Below, piece by piece: positions 53,561 through 62,560 of a stretch of DNA of 64,000 bases. The position numbers and the translations under genes are program-made. Positions within the stretch are counted from its first letter, which is position 1. Each line of letters opens with the position of its first letter. Where the stretch lies: the NCBI GenBank assembly GCA_021732085.1, contig JAKFVQ010000009.1, forward strand, positions 1 through 64,000, read 5' to 3'. This DNA comes from Candidatus Obscuribacterales bacterium. GTDB taxonomy: Bacteria; Cyanobacteriota; Vampirovibrionia; Obscuribacterales; Obscuribacteraceae. The notes below the pieces were generated by a model, which saw only the letters and a list, made by a program, of their open reading frames with translations, had not been told where the DNA came from and ran no database searches.

Positions 53561-54757
53561 CTACACCGTGGCTTTCATCAATTCTTGTTGTGCTTGCGTT
53601 GTCTTCTGAAATGCATTCTGCAATTTGATCAAATAATCTCCGTCAGCAGGCTGATCGCCAACGAAGGCCCTGCTAGCGTCTGTCAGAAAAGCATCTGCTT
53701 CTTTCAAGATATAGCGAACATTATCCAACTTCGATTTCAATTCGTCCTTACTGCTCAGGTCCTTGAGTTGGCTATCAATCCCGGCGCGCACCTCAGCCAT
53801 CCCTACCAGCATTCCAACAGCGCCAGCCTTCTCGAAAGCATCATCGTATTTGTTTTCCTGCATTGATCGTTCAGCGGTCTCTAAGCTGTACTTCGCAAGA
53901 GACAGGTCTACACTCAATCCATCAGGTGCTTTGTACGAACTAATCACATGCTCAGAGCTTGTAATCACGGCGTTTGCGCGTTGCCCTGCCTGCTGATCAG
54001 ACATCAACTGCTGCCAATTCGAGTGCAACTCTGACAAAATCTTGTCTGCTTTCGACAGGAGACTCTGCCATTCATCAGCTTTTCCTGTCCACTCTAACTT
54101 TGCCTTCGACTCCTTCATCTCGCGTACGGAATCGAGCGCGTCCATGTAAACTCTCAGAGTAGCTGGTCGGCAATAAGGACCTTCAAGTTCCGGTTCCGAT
54201 TTCTCGACTAAAGCATCAATTTGCTCAAACTTATGACTCAAATCGGCCGAAAATTTCAGTTGCTCTTCCGAAGGCGACTCAGCGAGCTCATGACCCTTCT
54301 CAATGTCTTTGGATGGCATTGGATGAGACTGCACCGCTCGTTCGGGCGCCGGAGTTCTGTTATCTTCGGCAGCACTATTTGAGGGTGTCTTTGCCGCCGC
54401 TGCGGCAGTTTTAGCAGAAGCTTTCATCCCTTCGTCTGTATGTTTGGCGACTTCTTTCGGCGTATCAGTTTTTTGATCGTTACTAATAGGATTGGGACTC
54501 GGCTCCGGCTTAAAGAAGGCGTTGCCGCTTCCCTGTGCTTGGTAATTCTTGTCTCCGCCATTTCCACTGCTATGCTGCACAGTCTTTGGAGTTGGCTGCC
54601 TGTCGGCAGCCTGCTGTGGTGAGCGCTGCGGATCGCCCATCCCCGCCAGGGCTCCCTCCTCTTCCCTCTGTCGTCTTAGAATGACAGCCCGGGTGGCAAA
54701 ACCTACAACAACTGCAACTCCAGCAACAGAAAGCACACGTAACAGTATTGGAAACAT
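53561..54757 (-). CDS. Membrane-anchored helical protein of unknown function
   Basis: A 398-residue protein with an N-terminal TM (FPILLRVLSVAGVAVVVGFATRAVI) followed by RRQRE, predicting a cytoplasm-facing or anchored tail. Residues about 40-165 are low-complexity (Pro, Ser, Ala, Lys, Gln). Residues 170-398 are strongly helical with heptad-like repeats (LSHKFEQIDALVEKSE, LSLAKYSLETAERSMQENKYDDAFEKA), possibly a TPR-like or coiled-coil bundle. No family recognised. Converges with the Tad-like genes. Confidence 0.6.
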   Translation of the reverse strand: MFPILLRVLSVAGVAVVVGFATRAVILRRQREEEGALAGMGDPQRSPQQAADRQPTPKTVQHSSGNGGDKNYQAQGSGNAFFKPEPSPNPISNDQKTDTPKEVAKHTDEGMKASAKTAAAAAKTPSNSAAEDNRTPAPERAVQSHPMPSKDIEKGHELAESPSEEQLKFSADLSHKFEQIDALVEKSEPELEGPYCRPATLRVYMDALDSVREMKESKAKLEWTGKADEWQSLLSKADKILSELHSNWQQLMSDQQAGQRANAVITSSEHVISSYKAPDGLSVDLSLAKYSLETAERSMQENKYDDAFEKAGAVGMLVGMAEVRAGIDSQLKDLSSKDELKSKLDNVRYILKEADAFLTDASRAFVGDQPADGDYLIKLQNAFQKTTQAQQELMKATV

Positions 54758-54923
54758 ACAAATCCACCCCGAGCAGTAAGTACCGAAGGATGCCGTTATT
54801 CGATTCTATATATTCAAATCATGCCAGATGTATAACTCCCTGGCAGATGAGAATTCAAACCTTTATCTACCATTAGTGAAAAGACTAGTGTTTCAAGGTT
54901 TTCCAAGCTTGGTTTAAAGTCGC

Positions 54924-54938
54924 CAGGCTGCAAGCCTG
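54924..54938. repeat. Palindromic element upstream of recQ
   Basis: CAGGCTGCAAGCCTG is a 6-3-6 palindrome similar to the dispersed 7-3-7 family, followed by TCACAATGG. Membership is less certain than for the other copies. It lies in the 238-bp gap before the RecQ gene. Confidence 0.5.
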
Positions 54939-54995
54939 TCACAATGGAAGCCAACATAAATCAGTTTCGCCCCTTCTCGTCAGCAAATTAAGTTA

Positions 54996-56420
54996 GTGGC
55001 CGTTTCGCAGTTCCTTTTAGATTCTGTCCTCGAAGAACGATTTGGTTTGGGCTCATTTCGTCCAAAGCAAACGGAAGTGATCGAGTCGGTCATGAGCGGC
55101 AAACACACACTGGCGCTTTTGCCGACAGGCTACGGCAAATCCCTTTGCTATCAAGTCCCAAGTCAAATTTTGAGCGGGATGACAATCGTCGTGTCGCCTC
55201 TGATTGCGCTAATGCAGGATCAGCTTAGCGCCTTGCACAAAAATGGTGTCCGCAATGCAACCGCACTGAATAGCTCACTTTCACAGTACGAATTAGAATC
55301 GTGCTTGTGGCAACTTGAAAATGGCGAAATCAAATTGCTCTACTTGGCCCCCGAACGATTCGAATCGCAGCGTTTTCGCAAGTTACTTCCACAGCTCGAT
55401 ATCTCGCTTATAGTTATCGACGAAGCGCATTGCATAAGCCAATGGGGACACGACTTTCGACTTCAATACAGAAACTTGAGTGCGCATTTGGCACAACTTT
55501 CAAAAGCAACAGTGCTCGCTCTGACAGCAACCGCTACACCTTTTGTTCAGCGCGACATTGTACAGACGCTCGGCGTCCCACGCATGACGATAGTCTCGGC
55601 AAATTTCGATAGACCCAATTTGCGATTTGAAGCGAAGAGTCTCAAATCAAGTTCTGAAAAAGAGATGCATTTATTGGAACGATTGAAATCCAATAACGAC
55701 ACCGCAATCGTTTATACGAGCAGCCGTAAAGAAACAGAACGGTTAGCAGCCTTGCTAAATGAAAATGGTATTGCAGCCGGTTTCTATCACGCCGGACTGG
55801 ATACTGGTGCCAGACAAAAAACACAATTCGATTTTCAAAACGGGAAGTTTCGAACCATTGTTTGCACCGTCGCGTTCGGTATGGGCATTGATAAATCAGA
55901 CATCAGGCAAGTCATCCATTTCAACTTGCCATCGTCCCTGGAGAGCTATTACCAGGAAGCGGGAAGAGCCGGGCGCGATGGAAATCATGCGCGCTGCCTC
56001 TTACTTCACCAAGCCAAAGATATCAGCACCCAAAAATGGTTGCTCGGGCAAAACTATCCGTCGACAGACGAATTGAAGTTGATGTTCGACTCCGTGAAAA
56101 GTCGCGGAATGGCAGGAATAAAAGCCGCCGAATTGGCGGGAAAATTGGCGCTTAAAGAAGCTGCCGTGCAAAGCGGATTGAACTATCTCAAACAGATACA
56201 GGCACTCGATACAGCTTCCGATGGATCTTTCTTCGATCGCTCATTCGATAGGTCACTTATTGATTTTGATGGAATCGAAAAAAGAAAAAAAATGGAACTG
56301 GAGCGTTTACAAAAAATCATAGATTACGTTTCCAGCCAATCTTGCCGTCGTGAATACATTCTCGACTATTTCGGCCAGGCTCTTTTGGATGCTTGTTCCG
56401 GCTGCGACGCTTGCAACTAG
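54996..56420 (+). CDS. RecQ-family ATP-dependent DNA helicase (short form)
   Basis: A 474-residue 3'-5' helicase from GTG 54996. Motif 0 FRPKQTEVIESVMSG; motif I LLPTGYGKSLCYQ; motif II VIDEAHCISQWGHDFR; aromatic-rich loop and motif III LALTATATP; motif VI QEAGRAGRDG. The zinc-binding Cys occur at the very end (CRREYILDYFGQ...CSGCDAC). The HRDC domain of full RecQ (about 600 residues) is absent, as in RecS-like short helicases. Acts in recombination and fork repair. No neighbouring partner gene. Confidence 0.93.
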   Translation: MAVSQFLLDSVLEERFGLGSFRPKQTEVIESVMSGKHTLALLPTGYGKSLCYQVPSQILSGMTIVVSPLIALMQDQLSALHKNGVRNATALNSSLSQYELESCLWQLENGEIKLLYLAPERFESQRFRKLLPQLDISLIVIDEAHCISQWGHDFRLQYRNLSAHLAQLSKATVLALTATATPFVQRDIVQTLGVPRMTIVSANFDRPNLRFEAKSLKSSSEKEMHLLERLKSNNDTAIVYTSSRKETERLAALLNENGIAAGFYHAGLDTGARQKTQFDFQNGKFRTIVCTVAFGMGIDKSDIRQVIHFNLPSSLESYYQEAGRAGRDGNHARCLLLHQAKDISTQKWLLGQNYPSTDELKLMFDSVKSRGMAGIKAAELAGKLALKEAAVQSGLNYLKQIQALDTASDGSFFDRSFDRSLIDFDGIEKRKKMELERLQKIIDYVSSQSCRREYILDYFGQALLDACSGCDACN

Positions 56421-56494
56421 CCTAATTTTTCCAATTCCGCTGTTGGAATTCCTTGTACTAATCTGTGAACAAGGAGGTTCACTAGTTCACGGTT

Positions 56495-56570
56495 TGACCA
56501 AATTGACTACCTATGACCAATTGACCAAAATTACCATTGACCAATTCGACCACCACTGACAAATGACCGC
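56495..56570. repeat. Cluster of TGACCAA direct repeats
   Basis: TGACCAA occurs at 56495, 56514, 56522 and 56538, with related TTGACTA, TGACAAA and TGACCGC units between and after. Spacings are irregular (19, 8, 16 bp). They lie between recQ and the next exported-protein gene and may be regulator sites or slippage products. Confidence 0.6.
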
Positions 56571-56581
56571 TTACTAAACCC

Positions 56582-56630
56582 GCATTTGCTTAGCAGTGCA
56601 CTTTGTTTCCCGGCATTGCTAAGCAAATGC
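56582..56630. terminator. 14-bp perfect hairpin downstream of recQ
   Basis: GCATTTGCTTAGCA (56582-56595) pairs with TGCTAAGCAAATGC (56617-56630) across a 21-nt loop. It follows recQ by about 160 bp. No strong T-tract follows, so it may be a factor-dependent terminator or mRNA stabiliser, or an operator for the next gene. Confidence 0.45.
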
Positions 56631-56747
56631 TCCCTTATCCCCTAAGCATCACCTTTCGCAAGCATCGAGCTTGCGTGTTTTGGTATGTGCTTTAAACAGC
56701 GTTGAAAATTTTGCTTGCTACCTGCAAGCCATTTCGAGGATAGTTCC

Positions 56748-57257
56748 ATGCGTGCTTTTTCATCCATTTTAAGTTCCATGCTCGCTTTCAGCATGATGAT
56801 ATCCGTAACCACTTCCGGCATGTGTGCTCCTGAGGCAGCACTTGATGCAGCGCCCCAAGGCATCTCCTCCGACTTAGAAAAAGAGTGCCAGGCCAAGCAA
56901 GACCGCTTGCAATTAGCGATTTCGAAATTCAGAGAAATGGGCATCGGTGTCGCACCGTTTCAATCACAACTCGATGAGTCCAAGCAGCTCCTTTCGGAGG
57001 GCAAACAGACTGAAGCATCAAGCATACTCGGCCGCCTCGAACGAAGCCTGGTCGACCAACAAAATCGCTATTACAACAACAAATGGCAAACCTGGCATAA
57101 CGAAAGAAAACTGCTAACGCAAGCATTCATAAGGCGCGGCGTCGCAGCCAATCCGCCAAGAACAATCAAATCGAACAGCATGTCCAAAGCAGTCGGTTCA
57201 GTTGTTTCGAAAAAGGACACAAAATACAACCCTGTGATTTATCCGATCGCCAGGTAA
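56748..57257 (+). CDS. Small exported helical protein of unknown function
   Basis: A protein of about 169 residues from ATG 56748 behind AGGA. The signal peptide is ILSSMLAFSMMISVTTSGMCA. The mature N-terminal half is a helical hairpin (ISSDLEKECQAKQDRLQLAISKFREMG, FQSQLDESKQLLSEGKQTEASSILGRLERSL), likely periplasmic. The C-terminal part is basic. No family recognised. It stands alone. Confidence 0.6.
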   Translation: MRAFSSILSSMLAFSMMISVTTSGMCAPEAALDAAPQGISSDLEKECQAKQDRLQLAISKFREMGIGVAPFQSQLDESKQLLSEGKQTEASSILGRLERSLVDQQNRYYNNKWQTWHNERKLLTQAFIRRGVAANPPRTIKSNSMSKAVGSVVSKKDTKYNPVIYPIAR

Positions 57258-57613
57258 GACAGAATCTACAACAACAAATTCTGTATCCAGATCTCAGCCG
57301 AACAATTCAGTGCGACGAATTGGACAAATTCAGCGCGAATAGCAAGTTCAGCCCGAGATCAGACGAGATCAGCGTCACCAATAGCCGAATCAACAAGTTC
57401 GGCACGACCAGAATTCACTTCCGGAACCGAGCCAAAGGCGCCATTCCACGCCGCCAAGCGGACCGAAGTATGAGATTTCGGTAAGCCTCTATTCAATATA
57501 CAAATGATCGCTTCTTGATATGCGACAATTCTTGTGATTTTCGCGACAGTTTCACTTAGAAATGGACTTCGGGTAGAAGTCTGGGCTGTTGCGTATATGA
57601 GGTTCTCGATTCA
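57258..57613. other. Upstream region of the urate-degradation operon
   Basis: ACAGAAT (57260-57266) and ATTCTGT (57279-57285) form a hairpin just after the preceding stop. The rest contains no gene. It must hold the operon promoter; a -10-like TATACA near 57498 is weak. I saw no recognisable purine or xanthine riboswitch core. Confidence 0.4.
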
Positions 57614-59056
57614 ATGAGCAGCTCCGTTCACACGGCCGAAACCAGAAATCTGCAAGCCTTACGAGCACTTGAAGATGCCATCAGACGAGACCTGGACCTG
57701 CTGAACTATCCTGCGCGCGAGTGGGTCCTTTCCAGGGAAAGTTCAAAAGGGCAAAAAGTCCTCGATGTCATTATCATCGGCGGCGGACAAGGCGGATTGG
57801 TAAGCGCCTTCGGTTTGCTGCGCGAAAAAGTGAAAAACATTCTGGTTATCGATGAGAATCCGGAAGGGCGCGAAGGTCCCTGGCTAAACTTCGCACGAAT
57901 GCATACGCTGCGAACGCCAAAACATTTGACCGGTCCAGACCTCGGGCTTCCAAATCTGACGCCACGCGCCTGGTACGAAGCGTTGTTCGGCAAGGAAGAA
58001 TGGGACAAAGTCGGACTAATTCCGAAAGAGCACTGGGCAGAATATCTTCGCTGGTATAAACAACTTCTCGGCATTCCGGTGCGCAACTTGACCAGAGCAG
58101 GCGCGATTGAGTGGAACGAAAGCGAAAAATGCTTTTCGATTCCACTAACTGATCTGGTGCTCAATACAACTGAAGTAGCATTGGCTCGGAAGGTCGTTCT
58201 TGCAACAGGCATTGATGGGAGCGGGCGCTGGGACGTGCCCACCATGATCAGCGACAAAATAACACGCAAGCACTACGCACATACGCGTGATGAAATCGAT
58301 TTTGATCAGTTAAATGGCAAAGTAGTTGCAGTCCTTGGCGCTGGTGCATCAGCATTTGATAACGCTTCGGTGGCGCTAGAAAAAGGAGCTAAGGAAGTTC
58401 ACCTCTTTTACCGGCGTGGAGATTTGCCGAATATAAATGCCTATCGCTGGGCGGAGTTCGTTGGTTTTCTGAAGCATCATTCGGATCTTCCCGATAAGAT
58501 GAAATGGCGATTCATTCGTCAGATTCTGAAGATGGGGCAATTGCCACCAACCGATACATTTGCGCGCGCAACAAAGAATCCGAACTTCCTGCTCCACGGC
58601 AACAACAAGTGGAATGGCATAGAACAAGAGAACGGTCACGTCAAAATCCAAAGCACGGCAGGCGAATTCCACGTTGATTACATAATCGTCGGCACAGGTT
58701 GCGTCACGGATCTATCACTCAGACCCGAACTGGAAAAAATCGTGGACAAGATCGCACTGTGGAAGGATCGCTTCACTCCGCCCGAGAACGAACGCAATGA
58801 TGACATGCTACGCCACCCTTATCTTGGCTCGCACTGCGAATTCATAGAAAAGGAGCCCGGCTCAGCACCGTATTTAAGTTCCATTTTCAACTTCACTTTC
58901 GGCGGATTGGTAAGCATCGGATTTGGTGGCGCCAGCATATCTGGAATGAAGTATGGCGTTCAGAAACTTGTAAACGGAATCACGAAACAGCTTTATCTTG
59001 AGGACGCTGATGCGTTCTACCAGTCACTTGAAGAATTTGATCTCAGGGAGTTTTAG
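57614..59056 (+). CDS. FAD/NAD(P)-dependent monooxygenase-like flavoprotein; candidate urate-oxidising enzyme
   Basis: A 480-residue protein with two dinucleotide-binding folds: FAD loop GGGQGG (56-61) after DVIIIG, and an NAD(P) loop GAGASA (242-247) in VVAVLGAGASAFDNASVALEKGA. RMHTLRTPKHLTGPDLGLP and VGTGCVTDLSLRPEL are further blocks. This two-Rossmann plan is that of FMO/SidA/Baeyer-Villiger-type monooxygenases, not of HpxO, uricase or PuuD. It is the first gene of the allantoinase-allantoicase-UraD-UraH operon, where the urate oxidase would be expected and is otherwise missing. That role is inference; family membership is clear. Confidence 0.85.
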   Translation: MSSSVHTAETRNLQALRALEDAIRRDLDLLNYPAREWVLSRESSKGQKVLDVIIIGGGQGGLVSAFGLLREKVKNILVIDENPEGREGPWLNFARMHTLRTPKHLTGPDLGLPNLTPRAWYEALFGKEEWDKVGLIPKEHWAEYLRWYKQLLGIPVRNLTRAGAIEWNESEKCFSIPLTDLVLNTTEVALARKVVLATGIDGSGRWDVPTMISDKITRKHYAHTRDEIDFDQLNGKVVAVLGAGASAFDNASVALEKGAKEVHLFYRRGDLPNINAYRWAEFVGFLKHHSDLPDKMKWRFIRQILKMGQLPPTDTFARATKNPNFLLHGNNKWNGIEQENGHVKIQSTAGEFHVDYIIVGTGCVTDLSLRPELEKIVDKIALWKDRFTPPENERNDDMLRHPYLGSHCEFIEKEPGSAPYLSSIFNFTFGGLVSIGFGGASISGMKYGVQKLVNGITKQLYLEDADAFYQSLEEFDLREF

Positions 59057-59058
59057 AC

Positions 59059-60432
59059 GTGACAAATCAAAATCATGGATTCGGGCTTTACAGCAAAAGG
59101 GTATACACGGAAGATGGCGTCAAAGAAGCTGTCGTCGTAATCAAAGACGGAAAAATCGCTGACATCATCGCCCCGGAGCTAGCGCATCCCGACTGCCCCG
59201 TTGAGGACGTCAGCAAGTACTGCATTATTCCTGGAATCATCGACAGCCACGTTCACGTGAATGAACCAGGGCGGACAGAATGGGAAGGATTCGAGACGGC
59301 AACAAAGGCCGCCGCAGCAGGTGGTATCACTACAATTGCGGATATGCCACTTAACTGCGATCCAGTGACCACAACCGTCAAAGCACTCAAAATCAAACTT
59401 CCAGAAACGAAAGAGAAACTCTGGGTCGACTGCGCCTTCTATGGCGGTGTCATCCCAGGCAATGAAGGCGAACTGGAAGAAATGATCGACATGGGAGTCG
59501 CCGGCTTCAAATGCTTCCTCATCCACTCGGGCATCGATGAGTTTCCGAATGCCACAGAAGAAGACTTACGCAAAGCAATGCCAATTCTGGCAAAACGCAA
59601 TGTTCCACTTCTGGTACATGCTGAACTCGATTGCAACCATCACGAAGAAGAGCCGTGGACTGACGAAAAGTCATATCAGTCATTTTTAGCATCACGACCG
59701 CGGCGCTGGGAGAATGATGCCATCGATATGATGATCAAGCTCTGCCGAGAGTTCAATTGCCCTGTGCACATCGTTCACCTCTCATCGTCGGACGCACTGC
59801 CGTCTGTTTCCCTCGCGAAGAAAGACGGGCTGCCGTTCACAGTGGAAACATGTCCGCACTATCTCAGTTTTGAAGCAGAGAAGATTCCTGACGGCGATCC
59901 GCGATACAAATGCGCACCGCCTATCCGTGAGGCAGAAAATCGCGAGAAACTCTGGAAGGGACTCAGCGCAGGAATTATCGATTTTGTCGTGTCGGATCAC
60001 TCGCCGTGCGTTCCGGATAAAAAATTCCTTTCAGAAGGCGATCTAAAGAGAGCCTGGGGCGGAATTTCGTCGCTACAATTCGGCTTGCCCGTAATCTGGA
60101 CTCAAGCGCGGGAGCGCGGGTTTGAGCTTGCAGAATTGATCGATTGGATGAGCACACGACCGGCTCGTTTCCTAGGACTCAGCAAGAAGAAAGGCAAAAT
60201 TGCCGAAGGCTTCGATGCCGATCTCGTTGTGTTCGACCCGGATGCTAATTTCAAAATTAACAAAGACATCATCCAACACAAACACAAAGTCACGCCTTAC
60301 GAAGGACGAGAACTGAAAGGTGTAGTTCGAAAAACTTTTGTCAGAGGACGTCTCGTATACGAAGACGGACGCCTTACCGCCAGCTCAGCTGGCGAACAAA
60401 TATTGCACAAACGCGTGGAGATGAAAGCCTGA
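59059..60432 (+). CDS. allB: Allantoinase
   Basis: Opens the hydantoin ring of allantoin to allantoate. A 457-residue cyclic amidohydrolase starting at GTG 59059, 2 bp after the flavoprotein. Metal ligands and signatures: IIDSHVHVNEPGRTEWEGFETATKAAAAGG (HxH), the carboxylated-Lys region AGFKCFLIHSG, HAELDC, HIVHLSSSDALP and VVSDHSPC. The NEPGRTEWEGF version of the motif is that of allantoinase rather than dihydroorotase. Its stop overlaps the allantoicase start (TGATG). Confidence 0.93.
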   Translation: MTNQNHGFGLYSKRVYTEDGVKEAVVVIKDGKIADIIAPELAHPDCPVEDVSKYCIIPGIIDSHVHVNEPGRTEWEGFETATKAAAAGGITTIADMPLNCDPVTTTVKALKIKLPETKEKLWVDCAFYGGVIPGNEGELEEMIDMGVAGFKCFLIHSGIDEFPNATEEDLRKAMPILAKRNVPLLVHAELDCNHHEEEPWTDEKSYQSFLASRPRRWENDAIDMMIKLCREFNCPVHIVHLSSSDALPSVSLAKKDGLPFTVETCPHYLSFEAEKIPDGDPRYKCAPPIREAENREKLWKGLSAGIIDFVVSDHSPCVPDKKFLSEGDLKRAWGGISSLQFGLPVIWTQARERGFELAELIDWMSTRPARFLGLSKKKGKIAEGFDADLVVFDPDANFKINKDIIQHKHKVTPYEGRELKGVVRKTFVRGRLVYEDGRLTASSAGEQILHKRVEMKA

Positions 60433-61508
60433 TGGACAGAAATGCTTTGCTTGATGCCGCTGCCTTCACAGGCACCATTGATCTAGCCGCCGAGCGTGTC
60501 GGTGGAAAGGTCTTATATGCAAACGATGAATTCTTTGCTGAGAAAGAAAACCTCATCAAGCCCGGCCGCGGCATTTTCATCGCCGATAAATACACCGAAC
60601 AAGGCAAATGGATGGACGGCTGGGAAACCCGTCGCAAGCGCGTCCCCGGATACGACTGGTGTATTTTGCAACTCGGTATTGCAGGCGAGATTCAAGGACT
60701 CGATATTGATACCAATCATTTTCTAGGCAACAACCCGGCATATGCGTCCGTCGATGCTTTGAACACAACAGACAATGTTTCGGTAGAAGATCTCTTGAAA
60801 GAAACAACGAAATGGACGGAAATCCTTTCGCGGGTGCCGCTCAAGCCAGGCTCGCAGAACATCTTCGCAGTCGCAAGCAAAGAACGCTGGTCACATTTGC
60901 GTCTAAATATCTATCCAGATGGCGGCGTTGCCCGCTTCCGCGTTCATGGTGAAGCAAGACCTGAGTTCGGCAAATTCGGCAAGGATGACATACTCGACCT
61001 GGCTGCTGTAGAAAATGGTGGCAAAGTAAGTTGCGCAAGCGACATGTTCTTCGGCAACAAAGACAACCTGATTATGCCCGGCAGATCGCTCAACATGGGC
61101 GACGGGTGGGAATCGAAGCGCCGCCGCGGACCTGGACACGACTGGACGATCGTCCAACTCGGACATGCCGGCAATTTGAAAAAAGTAGAAGTAGACACAA
61201 ACTTCTTCAAGGGTAACTATCCTGATTCTTTCTGGCTCGAAGGCGTTTATGCACCTGGCGAAGAGATAACTGTCTTGAACTGGAATCAGTATGATTGGAA
61301 GCCAATTCTTCCACAAACGAAATTGCAAGCGCACCACCAGCACTACTACGATGTTGAGACCGACAAGCAAGGCGCATGGACTCATGTCCGCCTTTCCATC
61401 GCCCCAGATGGTGGAGTCAGCAGATTGCGTCTAATGGGCACACTGCACAAAGGTGAAAACTCAGATGCAACAAAAAGGGAAGAAGTAAAAAGTGGAGCTG
61501 CACATTAA
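60432..61508 (+). CDS. alc: Allantoicase
   Basis: Hydrolyses allantoate to ureidoglycolate and urea. 358 residues formed by two homologous jelly-roll halves: VGGKVLYANDEFFAEKENLIKPGRG...DGWETRRKRVPGYDWCILQLG in the first, NGGKVSCASDMFFGNKDNLIMPGRS...DGWESKRRRGPGHDWTIVQLG in the second. GVARFRVHGEARPEFGK follows the first half. Length is typical. Overlaps UraD by 17 bp, so translation is coupled. The urease or ureidoglycolate lyase needed next is not in the window. Confidence 0.95.
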   Translation: MDRNALLDAAAFTGTIDLAAERVGGKVLYANDEFFAEKENLIKPGRGIFIADKYTEQGKWMDGWETRRKRVPGYDWCILQLGIAGEIQGLDIDTNHFLGNNPAYASVDALNTTDNVSVEDLLKETTKWTEILSRVPLKPGSQNIFAVASKERWSHLRLNIYPDGGVARFRVHGEARPEFGKFGKDDILDLAAVENGGKVSCASDMFFGNKDNLIMPGRSLNMGDGWESKRRRGPGHDWTIVQLGHAGNLKKVEVDTNFFKGNYPDSFWLEGVYAPGEEITVLNWNQYDWKPILPQTKLQAHHQHYYDVETDKQGAWTHVRLSIAPDGGVSRLRLMGTLHKGENSDATKREEVKSGAAH

Positions 61509-61992
61509 TAGGCTAACTGCTCACGAAGCGGGCGAAGCGTTCAATCGTTGTTGCGGATCAAAAGAGTGGGTCACCAGGATGCTGGCGAAGCGTCCGTTCT
61601 CATCCATTGAGAAGATCTTCGAAACTGCAAACGAAATTTGGTGGCAACTGGATCGAAAAGATTGGCTGGAAGCTTTTTCGCACCATCCAAAAATTGGAGA
61701 CCTCGATAGCTTAAAGAAGAAGTTTGCCGGAACGGCTGATTTGGCTGCCAGCGAGCAGTCCAGCGTGAACACGGCTAGAGAAGAGACATTGCAAGCTCTG
61801 GCAAAAGGCAATAAAGAATACGAAGAGAAGTTCGGCTACATCTTCATTGTCTGTGCAACAGGTAAAAGTCCCGAAGAAATGCTCGCCTTGCTTCAGCAAA
61901 GACTGCCGAACAATGATGCGGACGAGATCAAAATTGCCGCCGAAGAACAAAGCAAAATAACCAGACTGAGATTGGAGAGAGTATGCCAGTAA
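61492..61992 (+). CDS. uraD: 2-oxo-4-hydroxy-4-carboxy-5-ureidoimidazoline (OHCU) decarboxylase
   Basis: Converts OHCU to S-allantoin. 166 residues from GTG 61492 inside the end of the allantoicase gene. Signatures: FNRCCGSKEWVTRMLAKRPF (substrate loop), SHHPKIGDLDSL with the catalytic His in HPKIGD, ASEQSSV with Glu/Gln ligands, and FGYIFIVCATGKSPEEMLALL. Its presence shows that the pathway passes through true enzymatic urate oxidation products. Overlaps uraH by 10 bp. Confidence 0.93.
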   Translation: MELHINRLTAHEAGEAFNRCCGSKEWVTRMLAKRPFSSIEKIFETANEIWWQLDRKDWLEAFSHHPKIGDLDSLKKKFAGTADLAASEQSSVNTAREETLQALAKGNKEYEEKFGYIFIVCATGKSPEEMLALLQQRLPNNDADEIKIAAEEQSKITRLRLERVCQ

Positions 61993-62330
61993 GCCCGATC
62001 ACCACACACATCCTTGACACTGCGCGCGGATGTCCGGCGGCAGGCGTGCCAGTATCCATCGAAATTGAGCGCAGCGGAAACTGGGAAGCGCTATCCAAAG
62101 GAAGCACAAACAACGACGGAAGAATCATGGACTTACTTCCTTCCGACAAGCCACTGGAAGCGGGTCGCTACCGCATGCGCTTCGAAACTAGCAGCTATTT
62201 CAATGCAAACAATGTGCAGGGCTTCTATCCATATGTAGAGGTTGTGTTCGACATCAAGGCAGCAGGCGAGCATTACCATGTGCCTCTTTTGCTCAGCCCA
62301 TTTGGGTTCTCAACCTATCGCGGAAGCTAG
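61983..62330 (+). CDS. uraH: 5-hydroxyisourate hydrolase (transthyretin-like)
   Basis: Hydrolyses 5-hydroxyisourate to OHCU. 115 residues with the family signatures ITTHILDTARGCPAAGVPVSIEIE at the N-terminus, the Arg in YRMRFETSSYF, the HVPLLLSPFGFSTYRGS C-terminus and the terminal YRGS tetrapeptide. The substrate is the direct product of urate oxidation. Last gene of the overlapping operon; no terminator is clear, though a short GGGC/GCCC hairpin lies at 62343-62357. Confidence 0.95.
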   Translation: MPVSPITTHILDTARGCPAAGVPVSIEIERSGNWEALSKGSTNNDGRIMDLLPSDKPLEAGRYRMRFETSSYFNANNVQGFYPYVEVVFDIKAAGEHYHVPLLLSPFGFSTYRGS

Positions 62331-62560
62331 CTACGACGAACCGGGCCAAAAATGCCCAATGAAGCGTCGAACTTGCTAGCAGATAATCGCAGCAATGCCG
62401 CAAGCGATGCCAAGACCGAGACAGAGCTCATCTTCTTTCGTAACGATCTACGCAAAAAACCTGCCAAATACCGCAGCTCCAGCCAAATTCAGCTATCATT
62501 TCGATCCCGTTTTCGGGAGAAGCCCTATTTGTCTCTCGATTCATGAAGGAGTGAAGAGGA

